From Proteobacteria bacterium ST_bin14 (lineage in GTDB: Bacteria; Pseudomonadota; Alphaproteobacteria; Sphingomonadales; Sphingomonadaceae), in the NCBI GenBank assembly GCA_002083655.1, contig MSXR01000005.1, positions 29,453 through 93,452 of the forward strand: a stretch of 64,000 nt of DNA, in the 5' to 3' direction. The position numbers and the translations under genes are program-made. The notes beneath the pieces were generated by a model. The model was given only the letters and a program-made list of their open reading frames with translations. It was not told the DNA's origin and ran no database searches. Below, piece by piece: positions 16,730-24,938 of this stretch (position 1 is the stretch's first letter; every line of letters starts with the position of its first letter).

Positions 16730-18178
16730 CTATTTTGCGGGCGCGGTAAGGGACGAAATCGACGGCGGGTTAGCGCTGTCCCACCCGCCGCCCAGCGCCA
16801 GATAGAGTTGCACCAGCGCCTGCGCCCGGTCTGCGCGCACATTGCTCAACCCGTTCTGTGCGGTGAACAGCGCGCTCTCGCTGGTGTTGAGCCGGGTGAT
16901 ATCGGTAAGTCCCGCGCGGTACTGGCTGCGGGCAAGCACGGCGGCGTTGGTGGATGCATCCAGTGCCGTTGCAAAATCCTGCTCGCGCGCGGTGGCGGTT
17001 TGCAGCGCGGTCAGCGCGTTTTCCACATCCTCCAGCGCGCGCAGCACGCTTTGCTTATACGCCGCAAACGCCCCTTCGGCAGCGGCACGGCGCGACCGGA
17101 CGATCGAACGGTTTCGACCCGCATCAAAAATTGTCTGGGCAATGCTGCCAAATACCCGGCCTGTGATGATGTCAGTCAGCCGATCGATCATGCCGGCATT
17201 GGTGCTGATGCTCGCCGTCAGGTTCAGCACGGGATAAAGCTGCGCCTTGGCAACGCCAATCTGCGCGGTCGCCGCCGCCAGATTACGTTCGGCGACCAGC
17301 ACATCAGGGCGCAGCCGGATGATGTCGGCAGGAATACCCACCGGCACGCTATCTGGCCCCCGCGGGATCGGCTGGGTGGCAGCAAGTTCAGCCTTCAGCG
17401 CGCCGGGGGCTTGCCCCGTCAACACCCCAAGTCGGTTGGCTGCTTGCTGAAAGCTTTGTTCAAGCAATGGCACCTGCGTCGCGGTCTGCGCGCGCTGCGA
17501 GCGGGTTTGTTCGGTATCAAAAGACGATACCAGCCCGGCCTGCATCCGAAAGCCGACAATCTCCAGATTATCGTCCTGAATGGCCAGCGACCCGCGCGTT
17601 ATCGCCAGATTGGCCTGTGCTGCGCGGGCGATGATATAGTTGCGGGCAACTTCCGACGCGGTCGAATTGCGCACCTGCGCCACGCTGTACGCGCTGGACG
17701 CCTGGCTTGCGCGACTGGCCTCAATCCCGCGCCGCACGCCACCGAACAAATCGACCTGGTACGACGCATCCGTACTGAGCGCGTAGTTTTCGTTGGTGAT
17801 GCCCGCGTCGGTAATGTTGCCGAAGCTTTGCCCGCGAATATTGATGTTGCGCGAATAGCTGGTCGACCCCCGCACCGTGGGAAACAACCCGGCGTTGGAC
17901 TGGACCAAAGCCTCCCGCGCCTGGCGCAACCGCGCGACCGCCTGATCGATATCGAGATTTTGTTTCAGCGCCAGTTCAATGATGGCCGTCAGTTGCGGGT
18001 CGTTGAAGCTTGTCCACCAGCGCTGGCCATCGCCCACGGCCCCCGGCGCTGCGGGCGTCGAATAACTTTCCGGCACGGCCAGCCGGGCGGGGCTGGGCGG
18101 CGCATAATTGGGGCCTACCGCACATGCGCTGAGCATGAGGGCAAGCAGCGATGACGGGATAAATTTTAGGCGAACCAT
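16730..18178 (-). CDS. Outer-membrane efflux lipoprotein (NodT/OprM type)
   Basis: A 482-residue outer-membrane factor. The signal peptide ends in a lipobox (LALMLSAC, Cys at about 18), followed by AVGPNYAPP, the classic NodT/OprM start. Two OEP repeats follow, with long coiled helices. The ATG at 18178 was chosen because it opens the signal peptide; the longer frame has no export signal. It is the first gene of the four-gene tripartite exporter operon (channel, adaptor, ATPase, permease). The ~125 bases upstream presumably hold the promoter. Confidence 0.9.
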   Translation of the reverse strand: MVRLKFIPSSLLALMLSACAVGPNYAPPSPARLAVPESYSTPAAPGAVGDGQRWWTSFNDPQLTAIIELALKQNLDIDQAVARLRQAREALVQSNAGLFPTVRGSTSYSRNINIRGQSFGNITDAGITNENYALSTDASYQVDLFGGVRRGIEASRASQASSAYSVAQVRNSTASEVARNYIIARAAQANLAITRGSLAIQDDNLEIVGFRMQAGLVSSFDTEQTRSQRAQTATQVPLLEQSFQQAANRLGVLTGQAPGALKAELAATQPIPRGPDSVPVGIPADIIRLRPDVLVAERNLAAATAQIGVAKAQLYPVLNLTASISTNAGMIDRLTDIITGRVFGSIAQTIFDAGRNRSIVRSRRAAAEGAFAAYKQSVLRALEDVENALTALQTATAREQDFATALDASTNAAVLARSQYRAGLTDITRLNTSESALFTAQNGLSNVRADRAQALVQLYLALGGGWDSANPPSISSLTAPAK

Positions 18179-18306
18179 GACGGCGGCGTATCGACGTAAA
18201 GGATCACCGTCCAACGGAAAATTGTCGCAATTTGTACGGGATCGCAGGATCGTTCGGTTATCATTGCGACCGTGTAGCGGTTGACGTAGCGACAGGCGCA
18301 AGCCCT

Positions 18307-20442
18307 TTATTCGATCTCCAGAATTACAGCATCAACCGCCAGGCTGTCACCCGGCGCGGCGCTTACCGATTTCACCACGCCCGATTTTTCGGCGCGCAGG
18401 ATGTTTTCCATCTTCATCGCCTCCACCACCGCCAGCGGCTGGCCAAGCTCGACCTTGTCGCCTGCCGCCACATCCAGCCGCATCAGCAATCCGGGCATCG
18501 GACACAGCAGGAACCGCGACAGATCGGGCGGTATTTTTTCGATCAGGTGGCGGGCATAGGGGGCGACATGCGCGGGCAGCACGCGCACGAGATGGCTTGC
18601 GCCGCGCGTGGTGAGCTTGAAACCGGTCCGCGTGCGGGCAAGCCGCACGATCAGCGGTTCTCCGTCAATTTCGGCTTCCACCACACGGTCGCCCGGTGTG
18701 TATTCCATCGCCAAGTCTAGCGGGGTGCCATCGACGGTGATCTCGTCCTCGTCCAGCTCGATATTGTGATCGACGCCGACAATACGGACCGTCCAGTCAG
18801 CGGGTGGCTGCAGCCGGTCGCCCAATTGTCCGTCGGTGCGCCGTGCACGATCTGCCTCTGCCGTGGCGGCAAAGGCGGCAATGGCCGCGAGGGCGCGCAA
18901 CAGATCGGGACTGGCAGGGGCGCCGTGGAAACCGTCGGGATATTCCTCGGCAATGAAGCCCGTGGTGATGTTGCCTGATCGAAAGCGCGGGTGCTGCATC
19001 AGCGCCGACAGGAAATCCAGGTTATGCCCTGGCCCCTCAATCTCGAAGGCATCGAGGGCGCCGATCTGCGCATCGATCGCCGCCTCGCGCGTGGGTGCCC
19101 AGGTGATCAGCTTGGCGATCATCGGGTCATAGAAAATGCTGACCTCCCCGCCCTCCTGCACGCCATCATCGACGCGAATATAGGGTAAATCCTCCCCGGC
19201 ACGGGGAGGGGGACCGCCCGGCGCAGCCGGGGGGTGGAGGGGGCCATCCGCAAGCGCTGCACTTTGCGGCCCGCCCCCTCCGTCAGCCGCGTTGCGGCTG
19301 CCACCTCCCCGTGAACGGGGAGGAGTGTAGGGCGTATCCTCGCTGTCCGGCGGGCCATAACGCACCAGCCGCCCGATGCTGGGCAGGAACCCGCGATAGG
19401 GATCCTCAGCATAGACGCGATTCTCGATCGCCCAGCCGTTGATGCCGATATCGGCTTGGGTGAAGGGCAGCGCCTCCCCCGCTGCGACGCGGATCATCTG
19501 CTCGACCAGGTCGATGCCGGTAATTGCCTCGGTTACTGGATGCTCCACCTGCAGCCGGGTGTTCATTTCGAGGAAATAGAAGCCCTCCCCCGTCGTATCG
19601 GCGCCCGACACGATCAGTTCGACCGTGCCTGCGCTGTAGTAACCCACCGCGCGGGCGAGTGCGACCGCCTGCTCGCCCATCGCCTTGCGCATCTTGGGCG
19701 TGACGAAGGGCGACGGCGCTTCCTCGACCACTTTCTGGTGGCGGCGCTGGATGCTGCATTCGCGCTCGTTGAGGTAGATGATGTTGCCGTGCTGATCGCC
19801 GATCAGCTGGATTTCGATGTGGCGCGGGGTTTCGATGAATTTTTCGATGAACACGCGGTCATCCCCGAACGACGCCAGCCCCTCGCGCTTGGTCGCCTCA
19901 AAACCTTCGCGCACGTCCTGCTCGGAATAGGCCAGCCGCATCCCCTTGCCGCCGCCGCCTGCGGACGCTTTCATCATGACGGGGAAGCCGATGTCCTTGG
20001 CGATCTTCACCGCCTCCTCGGTATCGGCAATCTCGCCCAGAAAACCGGGAACGACATTGACCCCTGCCGCCTTGGCGAGCTTTTTCGATTCGATCTTGTC
20101 GCCCATCGCGGCGATCGCGCCCGGCGGTGGGCCAACAAAGGCGATCCCGGCCTCGGCACAAGCGCGCGCGAAACTTTCGCGTTCGGACAGGAAACCATAG
20201 CCGGGGTGAATGCAATCCGCGCCCGTCGCCTTGGCGGCGGCGAGGATGAGATCGGCCTTGAGATAGGATTCCGCCGCCGGTGCCGGCCCGAGCCGCACGG
20301 CTTCGTCCGCCATCAGGACATGGGGGGAGCGCGCATCGGCGTCGGAGTACACCGCGACGGTGGCAAGACCCATCCGCTTGGCCGTGCGGAACACGCGGCA
20401 GGCGATTTCACCACGATTGGCGACGAGGATTTTTTTGAGCAT
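18307..20442 (-). CDS. pccA: Propionyl-/acetyl-CoA carboxylase alpha subunit (biotin carboxylase + BCCP) with inserted element
   Basis: A 711-residue alpha subunit that carboxylates biotin with bicarbonate and ATP and carries it to the beta subunit (PccB at 27272). The biotin-carboxylase part (1-~450) starts MLKKILVANRGEIACRVF and includes the ATP-grasp loop KASAGGGGKGMR. The C-terminal BCCP ends with VVEAMKMEN; K677 is the biotinyl lysine. Between PPDSEDTP and YIRVDDGVQEGG there are 49 extra residues, low in complexity (Pro/Gly/Ala/Arg), encoded by a 147-bp palindromic element inserted in frame. The ATG at 20442 overlaps the stop of the upstream small gene (TAATG). Pairing with scpA, mce and pccB points to propionyl-CoA as substrate. 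Confidence 0.9.
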   Translation of the reverse strand: MLKKILVANRGEIACRVFRTAKRMGLATVAVYSDADARSPHVLMADEAVRLGPAPAAESYLKADLILAAAKATGADCIHPGYGFLSERESFARACAEAGIAFVGPPPGAIAAMGDKIESKKLAKAAGVNVVPGFLGEIADTEEAVKIAKDIGFPVMMKASAGGGGKGMRLAYSEQDVREGFEATKREGLASFGDDRVFIEKFIETPRHIEIQLIGDQHGNIIYLNERECSIQRRHQKVVEEAPSPFVTPKMRKAMGEQAVALARAVGYYSAGTVELIVSGADTTGEGFYFLEMNTRLQVEHPVTEAITGIDLVEQMIRVAAGEALPFTQADIGINGWAIENRVYAEDPYRGFLPSIGRLVRYGPPDSEDTPYTPPRSRGGGSRNAADGGGGPQSAALADGPLHPPAAPGGPPPRAGEDLPYIRVDDGVQEGGEVSIFYDPMIAKLITWAPTREAAIDAQIGALDAFEIEGPGHNLDFLSALMQHPRFRSGNITTGFIAEEYPDGFHGAPASPDLLRALAAIAAFAATAEADRARRTDGQLGDRLQPPADWTVRIVGVDHNIELDEDEITVDGTPLDLAMEYTPGDRVVEAEIDGEPLIVRLARTRTGFKLTTRGASHLVRVLPAHVAPYARHLIEKIPPDLSRFLLCPMPGLLMRLDVAAGDKVELGQPLAVVEAMKMENILRAEKSGVVKSVSAAPGDSLAVDAVILEIE
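19186..19332. repeat. 147-bp palindromic (MITE-like) element inside pccA, with TAGGG target duplication
   Basis: TAGGG occurs at 19181-19185 and again at 19328-19332. Removing the 147 bases between equivalent points restores a continuous pccA reading PPDSEDTPYIRVDDGV. The ends are palindromic (CCTCCCCGGCACGGGGAGG near 19191 and CCTCCCCGTGAACGGGGAGG near 19304), and the inner parts are partly complementary. 147 is a multiple of three and the element has no stop in the pccA frame, so the host gene stays open. Confidence 0.85.
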
Positions 20443-20684
20443 TATCGATGATCCGAATTTGAAGGCGCACGAAGCGCCAAGAAAGCCAGTGCGCAGGTTG
20501 CAATGGCGAACACGAGAGATACTCCGGCGAAGAACAGTCCGAATGGCGCAACACATTCGGCCCACAGGTTGCCGAACTGTTCGCAGCGCGACGCTTCGCG
20601 ATCGGCCATCGTCATTACAACCAAGCCATAGCAAGCCCACGCAATGAAAAGCGCCAACAGGGCAAGTGCTCGTTGCTTCGTCAC
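20442..20684 (-). CDS. Small two-span hypothetical membrane protein
   Basis: An 80-residue ORF with a GTG start and two hydrophobic segments, ALALLALFIAWACYGLVVMT and LFFAGVSLVFAIATCALAFL, joined by a short loop with two cysteines (REASRCEQFGNLWAECVAPF). Its TAA overlaps the pccA ATG by one base, so it is likely the translationally coupled gene upstream of pccA. No family was recognised. The frame is open further 5' into a repeat, which is unlikely to be translated. Confidence 0.55.
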   Translation of the reverse strand: MTKQRALALLALFIAWACYGLVVMTMADREASRCEQFGNLWAECVAPFGLFFAGVSLVFAIATCALAFLALRAPSNSDHR

Positions 20685-20710
20685 GCCGCCAGCCTGAGTT
20701 TCAATTCTGC

Positions 20711-20799
20711 GTCGCCCCGGACTTGTTCCGGGGCCCACGCCTCCACCCGCAACGCCAAAGCTGATTGCTCGGTGGACCCCGGATCAAGTCCGGGGTGAC
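20711..20799. repeat. Palindromic dispersed repeat B, copy 1
   Basis: 27-base arms at 20711-20737 and 20773-20799 (the right arm begins TGGACCCCGGATCAAGTCCG) are inverted copies with 3 mismatches. The same element type is at 27031-27119. It lies between the DUF2442 gene and the small membrane-protein gene. Confidence 0.75.
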
Positions 20800-20817
20800 G
20801 GTTGGGGTTTGGGGTGG

Positions 20818-21078
20818 TCACGCCGCCTTCACCGCCGGTGCCCCGCGCAACAACCCTTCGGTGCTCAAATCCTCATCGAGGGCAGGCCAATGGATGCCAT
20901 AGCCCGCCCCGGCCTTTTCCCAGTGCCCGCGCTGCTCCACCGTCGCGTGCAACAATCGCGGATACCAAGCGAGCGGCACCGAAATCGTGCGCCCGTCCAT
21001 CAGATCGACGATCAGACTCGCTTCATCGAAGCGCACGTCGAGAACGCGCTCGTCAGTGACTTTAGCCGAAATATTCAT
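20818..21078 (-). CDS. DUF2442 domain protein
   Basis: An 86-residue protein with the DUF2442 core: VLDVRFDEASLIVDLMDGRT, then ISVPLAWYPRLLHAT and GIHWPALDEDLSTEGLL. DUF2442 proteins are often encoded next to DUF4160 proteins, as here, and the pair is suspected to be a toxin-antitoxin or regulatory module; that role is unproven. The ATG at 21078 overlaps the DUF4160 3' end by 17 bases. It is the last gene of the scpA-bioB transcription unit. Confidence 0.85.
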   Translation of the reverse strand: MNISAKVTDERVLDVRFDEASLIVDLMDGRTISVPLAWYPRLLHATVEQRGHWEKAGAGYGIHWPALDEDLSTEGLLRGAPAVKAA

Positions 21079-21295
21079 GCCATGCCTCCGCCAGCATTAT
21101 CCGGTTCGCTTCAACCATGGCGACAATGCCACCAATTTCATGCGCCCGAAAGCCTCGGCTTTTCGCGACTTCTACTGGATCGAGCCAAACCTTAATCGTC
21201 GCCGCGCCCCGATCGATGTGAATGTGCGGCGGCTCGTTTGGCTCGTGGCTGTAGAAATAGAAGCGGAACCCGCCAATGCGCAGAACCGTCGGCAT
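21062..21295 (-). CDS. DUF4160 domain protein
   Basis: A 77-residue DUF4160 protein. FRFYFYSHEPNEPPHIHIDR is the diagnostic motif with HIH, followed by GAATIKVWLDPVEVAKSRGF. The ATG starts on the base after the bioB stop, so it is read from the same message. Together with DUF2442 it forms a compact pair, which elsewhere is proposed to act as a toxin-antitoxin unit. Family knowledge is thin. Confidence 0.85.
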   Translation of the reverse strand: MPTVLRIGGFRFYFYSHEPNEPPHIHIDRGAATIKVWLDPVEVAKSRGFRAHEIGGIVAMVEANRIMLAEAWHEYFG

Positions 21296-22297
21296 TCACG
21301 CCGCCGCCACCCGCATCGGCTCCTCGCCCATCATCGGCCGCAGGCCCAGCCGCTCGAACATCGCGCCGTCTGCGCTGTCGCCGCGGTTGCCAGTAGTAAG
21401 CAATTTGTCGCCGGTAAAAATCGAGTTTGCGCCTGCCATGAAGCATAGCGCCTGTGTCGCCTCGGACATCGATTCTCGCCCCGCGCTCAGCCGCACCATG
21501 CTCAGCGGCATGGTGATCCGCGCCACCGCCACCGTGCGCACAAATTCAATATCGTCGATTTTCGCCATCGGCGTATCGCTAAGCATATCGCCCAGCACCG
21601 TGCCCTTCACCGGCACCAGCGCATTCACCGGCACGCTTTCGGGATGCTTCGGCAAGGTGGCGAGGGCATGGACGAAACCCACCCGGTCGCTACGCGTCTC
21701 CCCCATGCCGACGATACCGCCGCAGCACACGTTAATCCCCGCCTGCCGCACATTTTCCAGCGTATCGAGCCGGTCCGCAAAGGTGCGCGTGGTGATGACG
21801 TTGCTGTAATTTTCCGGCGAGGTATCGATATTATGGTTGTAGTAATCGAGCCCCGCAGCGGCAAGTTGCTGCGCCTGATGCGGCTCCAGCATGCCGAGCG
21901 TCATGCAGGTTTCCAGCCCCATCGCTTTCACGCCTTCGACCATCGCGATCACCGCGCCCATGTCGCGGTCCTTGGGGTTGCGCCACGCGGCGCCCATGCA
22001 GAAACGCTGCGATCCGCTCGCCTTGGCTTCAGCGGCGGCGGCGAGCACGGCCGCCACCTCCATTAGCTTATCGGCCTTCAGCCCGCTGTCGGCAGATGTG
22101 GACTGCGAGCAGTAACCGCAATCCTCCGGGCAGCCGCCGGTCTTGATCGACAAAAGCGTGCAAAGCTGCACCTCTCCGGCCGCATGGTTTGCGCGGTGAA
22201 CAGTCTGCGCGCGGAACATCAGTTCGTCGAACGGCAGATCGAACAGCGCTGCGATTTCGGTGCGGGTCCAGTCGGTTCGGCAGCCTGGCTTCATCAT
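21296..22297 (-). CDS. bioB: Biotin synthase
   Basis: A 333-residue radical-SAM enzyme that inserts sulphur into dethiobiotin. The radical-SAM CX3CX2C motif is in GGCPEDCGYCSQ, and the family stretches YYNHNIDTSPENY, CCGGIVGMGE and ANSIFTGDKLLTT are intact. MMKPGCRTDWTRTEI is the accepted start; the ORF is open further 5' but overlaps the upstream gene there. Its ATG overlaps the stop of the upstream membrane gene (TGATG). No other bio gene is nearby. Position in a methylmalonyl-CoA operon suggests it supplies biotin to the Pcc and Acc carboxylases. Confidence 0.95.
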   Translation of the reverse strand: MMKPGCRTDWTRTEIAALFDLPFDELMFRAQTVHRANHAAGEVQLCTLLSIKTGGCPEDCGYCSQSTSADSGLKADKLMEVAAVLAAAAEAKASGSQRFCMGAAWRNPKDRDMGAVIAMVEGVKAMGLETCMTLGMLEPHQAQQLAAAGLDYYNHNIDTSPENYSNVITTRTFADRLDTLENVRQAGINVCCGGIVGMGETRSDRVGFVHALATLPKHPESVPVNALVPVKGTVLGDMLSDTPMAKIDDIEFVRTVAVARITMPLSMVRLSAGRESMSEATQALCFMAGANSIFTGDKLLTTGNRGDSADGAMFERLGLRPMMGEEPMRVAAA

Positions 22298-22635
22298 CAC
22301 GTCCTTAACGATCCAAAAAACAGATACATAAACATACCAAGGCCGACGGATAGCAACAGCGGCGCTGCATGACGATAGCGGTCGAAATGGGGCTTTATCG
22401 GCTGCCGCGTATATCGTGCATCTACGATCATGCCCGATGCGATGAACGAGCTGAATGCCGCCAGCCCAATCACCACCATCGCCATGACAACCAGTATTTC
22501 CTGACGCCCGGACACCTTGTCGGCGAGTGCTGCGACGCCACCCAGCGAAAAAAGGCATAATGTCGTCAGGTGCTTCAGATAGTCATACAAGATCGCCTGG
22601 CCATCATGCGCCATGGGCTCATCATCGTCGCTCAC
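22297..22635 (-). CDS. Small three-span hypothetical membrane protein
   Basis: A 112-residue protein with three hydrophobic segments: LTTLCLFSLGGVAALA, ILVVMAMVVIGLAAFSSFIA and LLLSVGLGMFMYLFF. Its GTG overlaps the scpA stop (GTGA) and its TGA overlaps the bioB ATG (TGATG), so translation is coupled on both sides. No family was recognised. The tight coupling between scpA and bioB argues that the ORF is real. Confidence 0.7.
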   Translation of the reverse strand: MSDDDEPMAHDGQAILYDYLKHLTTLCLFSLGGVAALADKVSGRQEILVVMAMVVIGLAAFSSFIASGMIVDARYTRQPIKPHFDRYRHAAPLLLSVGLGMFMYLFFGSLRT

Positions 22636-24782
22636 TCCGCCGCTTCCTCGATCGGCGGCAGATTATGGCCGAGCAGTTTCAACACTTCCGCCGCCGCGTT
22701 CACCAAATTCGTGCCCGGCCCGAAAATCGCCTGCACGCCAGCATTGCGCAGAAAATCATAATCCTGCGCCGGAATGACGCCGCCTGCGACCACCTTTATA
22801 TCGGGTCGACCGGCATCGCGCAGCAACTGGATCAGTTCGGGGATCAGCGTCTTGTGCCCCGCCGCGAGAGACGACGCACCGACAACATCAACATCCTTCG
22901 CAATCGCCAGATCGCGCGCCTCGGCAGGTGTTTGGAACAACGGGCTGGAAATCACCTCAAAACCCAGATCGGCAAAGGCGCTGGCGACCACGTTCGCGCC
23001 GCGATCATGCCCGTCCTGCCCCATTTTCACCACGAGCATCCGGGGTTTGCGCCCCATCCGCGCGCTGACCGAGCCGACGCCGTCAATCGCGCGTGCCCAG
23101 CCCACATCAAATTCATGCGCGGGGCCATACACCCCCGTAATCGGCGTGACTTCCACGCCGTAGCGGCCAAACACCGCCTCCATCGCCTCAGACATTTCGC
23201 CTAAAGTCGCGCGCTGCCGGGCACATTCGACCGCGAGCGCCAGCAGGTTTTCGCCGCCCGCAGCACCTGCCGTCAACGCCGCCAGCGCTGCCTGGCATTT
23301 CGCGTCATCACGCGCCGCCTTCACCCGCTCAATCCGTGCGATCTGCCCCGCGCGCACCGCGACATTATCGACATCCAGAATGTCGATCGCGTCTTCTTCG
23401 GCCAGCCGATATTTGTTGACGCCGACAATCACGTCCTCGCCCTTGTCGACCCGGGCCTGGCGCGCGGCGGCGGCTTCCTCAATCATCGATTTGGGCCAGC
23501 CCGCCGCGACCGCGCTGGCCATGCCGCCTTCGGCATCGACGCGCTGGATAATCTCCCACGCCTTGTCGACCAGTTCGCTCGTCAACGCCTCGACATAATA
23601 GCTGCCGCCCAGCGGATCGACGACCTTGGTAATGCCGGTTTCTTCCTGCAGCACGATCTGCGTGTTGCGCGCGATCCGCGCCGAAAAATCAGTCGGCAGC
23701 GCAATCGCCTCATCCAGTGCATTGGTGTGGAGCGATTGGGTGCCCCCCAATGCCGCCGCCAGCGCCTCAACGGTTGTGCGGACGACATTGTTATAGGGGT
23801 CTTGCTCGGTCAGCGAGACGCCTGATGTCTGGCAATGCGTGCGCAGCATTTTGCTCCGCTCGTCCTTCGCGCCCAGCTCGGTCATCACACGGTACCAGAG
23901 CGTGCGCGCGGCGCGCAGCTTGGCGACTTCCATGAAGAAGTTCATGCCGATTGCGAAAAAGAAGCTCAACCTGCCGGCAAATGCATCGATATCCATGCCC
24001 GCCGCCATCGCAGCCTTGGCATATTCGCGCCCATCGGCAATCGTGAACGCCAGTTCCTGCAGCTGCGTGGCCCCGGCTTCCTGCATATGATAGCCGCTGA
24101 TCGAAATGCTGTTGAATTTCGGCATGTTGGCAGAGGTATAGGCGATGATGTCCGATATGATCCGCATGCTCGGTTCGGGCGGGTAAATATAGGTGTTGCG
24201 GACCATGAACTCTTTTAGAATGTCATTCTGAATCGTCCCGTCGAGCAGCGCCTGCGGCACGCCCTGTTCCTCGCCCGCGACGATGAAAAAGGCCAGAATC
24301 GGGATCACCGCGCCGTTCATCGTCATGCTGACGCTCATTTTATCGAGCGGGATGCCGTCAAACAGGATTTTCATGTCGTCGATCGTGTCGATGGCGACGC
24401 CCGCCTTGCCGACATCGCCCGTCACGCGCGGGTGATCGCTGTCATAGCCCCGGTGGGTCGCCAGATCGAAGGCGACGCTTAAGCCCTTTTGCCCGGCCGC
24501 CAGATTGCGGCGGTAAAAGGCGTTGGATGCCTCTGCAGTGGAGAAACCCGCATATTGCCGGATCGTCCAGGCGCGCCCGGCATACATGCTGGCCCGCACC
24601 CCGCGCGTGAAAGGGGCAAAACCGGGCAGGCCGGGATCATCGCGCACATCTTGCGCCGTGTAGAGCGGCTTGACGGCAATCCCCTCCGGGGTATGCCAGG
24701 TCAGGTCAGCGCCCTTTACTTCCTTGGCGGCGAGGGCCTGCCAGTCGGCGAGGGTGGGTTTGGTGGGAGATTCGTCGCTCAT
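22632..24782 (-). CDS. scpA: Methylmalonyl-CoA mutase
   Basis: A 716-residue single-chain B12-dependent mutase that converts (R)-methylmalonyl-CoA to succinyl-CoA. The catalytic barrel (about 30-560) includes AFDLATHRGYDSDHPRV and FNSISISGYHMQEAGAT. The C-terminal cobalamin domain (about 580-710) has KMGQDGHDRG (the DXHXXG base-off ligand motif) and GVIPAQDYDFL. It heads the operon with the 112-residue membrane gene, bioB, DUF4160 and DUF2442. With PccAB and Mce it completes propionyl-CoA to succinyl-CoA. No cobalamin riboswitch was seen in the 156 bases upstream. Confidence 0.96.
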   Translation of the reverse strand: MSDESPTKPTLADWQALAAKEVKGADLTWHTPEGIAVKPLYTAQDVRDDPGLPGFAPFTRGVRASMYAGRAWTIRQYAGFSTAEASNAFYRRNLAAGQKGLSVAFDLATHRGYDSDHPRVTGDVGKAGVAIDTIDDMKILFDGIPLDKMSVSMTMNGAVIPILAFFIVAGEEQGVPQALLDGTIQNDILKEFMVRNTYIYPPEPSMRIISDIIAYTSANMPKFNSISISGYHMQEAGATQLQELAFTIADGREYAKAAMAAGMDIDAFAGRLSFFFAIGMNFFMEVAKLRAARTLWYRVMTELGAKDERSKMLRTHCQTSGVSLTEQDPYNNVVRTTVEALAAALGGTQSLHTNALDEAIALPTDFSARIARNTQIVLQEETGITKVVDPLGGSYYVEALTSELVDKAWEIIQRVDAEGGMASAVAAGWPKSMIEEAAAARQARVDKGEDVIVGVNKYRLAEEDAIDILDVDNVAVRAGQIARIERVKAARDDAKCQAALAALTAGAAGGENLLALAVECARQRATLGEMSEAMEAVFGRYGVEVTPITGVYGPAHEFDVGWARAIDGVGSVSARMGRKPRMLVVKMGQDGHDRGANVVASAFADLGFEVISSPLFQTPAEARDLAIAKDVDVVGASSLAAGHKTLIPELIQLLRDAGRPDIKVVAGGVIPAQDYDFLRNAGVQAIFGPGTNLVNAAAEVLKLLGHNLPPIEEAAE

Positions 24783-24795
24783 GCCGTATCCCTAC

Positions 24796-24924
24796 CCGTT
24801 CGTGTCGAGCGAAGTCGAGACACCCCGCGCAGCGCTTGCGGCACGTGCCTCGATTTCGGCCTAAATGGCCGAAGCCTGCCGTGAGCGGCTGGCTTGCCAG
24901 CCAGCCGAAGGGCTCGGGACGAAC
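24796..24924. repeat. Dispersed repeat C, long copy
   Basis: The left end begins CCGTTCGTGTCGAGCGAAGT and the right end is GGACGAACGG (24915-24924), giving an inverted-repeat element of about 130 bases with a partly self-complementary middle. It lies between scpA and the enoyl-CoA hydratase gene and is related to 10857-10883. Confidence 0.65.
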
Positions 24925-24938
24925 GGTTAATTTGGGTG

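Noticed and set aside
16703..18154. A 483-codon plus-strand ORF
   Set aside because: It is antisense to the complete outer-membrane efflux lipoprotein gene, has no recognisable domain and is rich in Arg, His and Gly, as expected for shadow frames in high-GC DNA.
13359..18178. Calling the tripartite exporter a macrolide-specific MacAB-TolC system
   Set aside because: The architecture fits, but the ATPase and permease are separate and nothing in the sequence identifies the substrate.
24783..24938. A cobalamin riboswitch upstream of scpA
   Set aside because: The gap is filled by dispersed repeat C, and I saw no B12-box-like conserved core.
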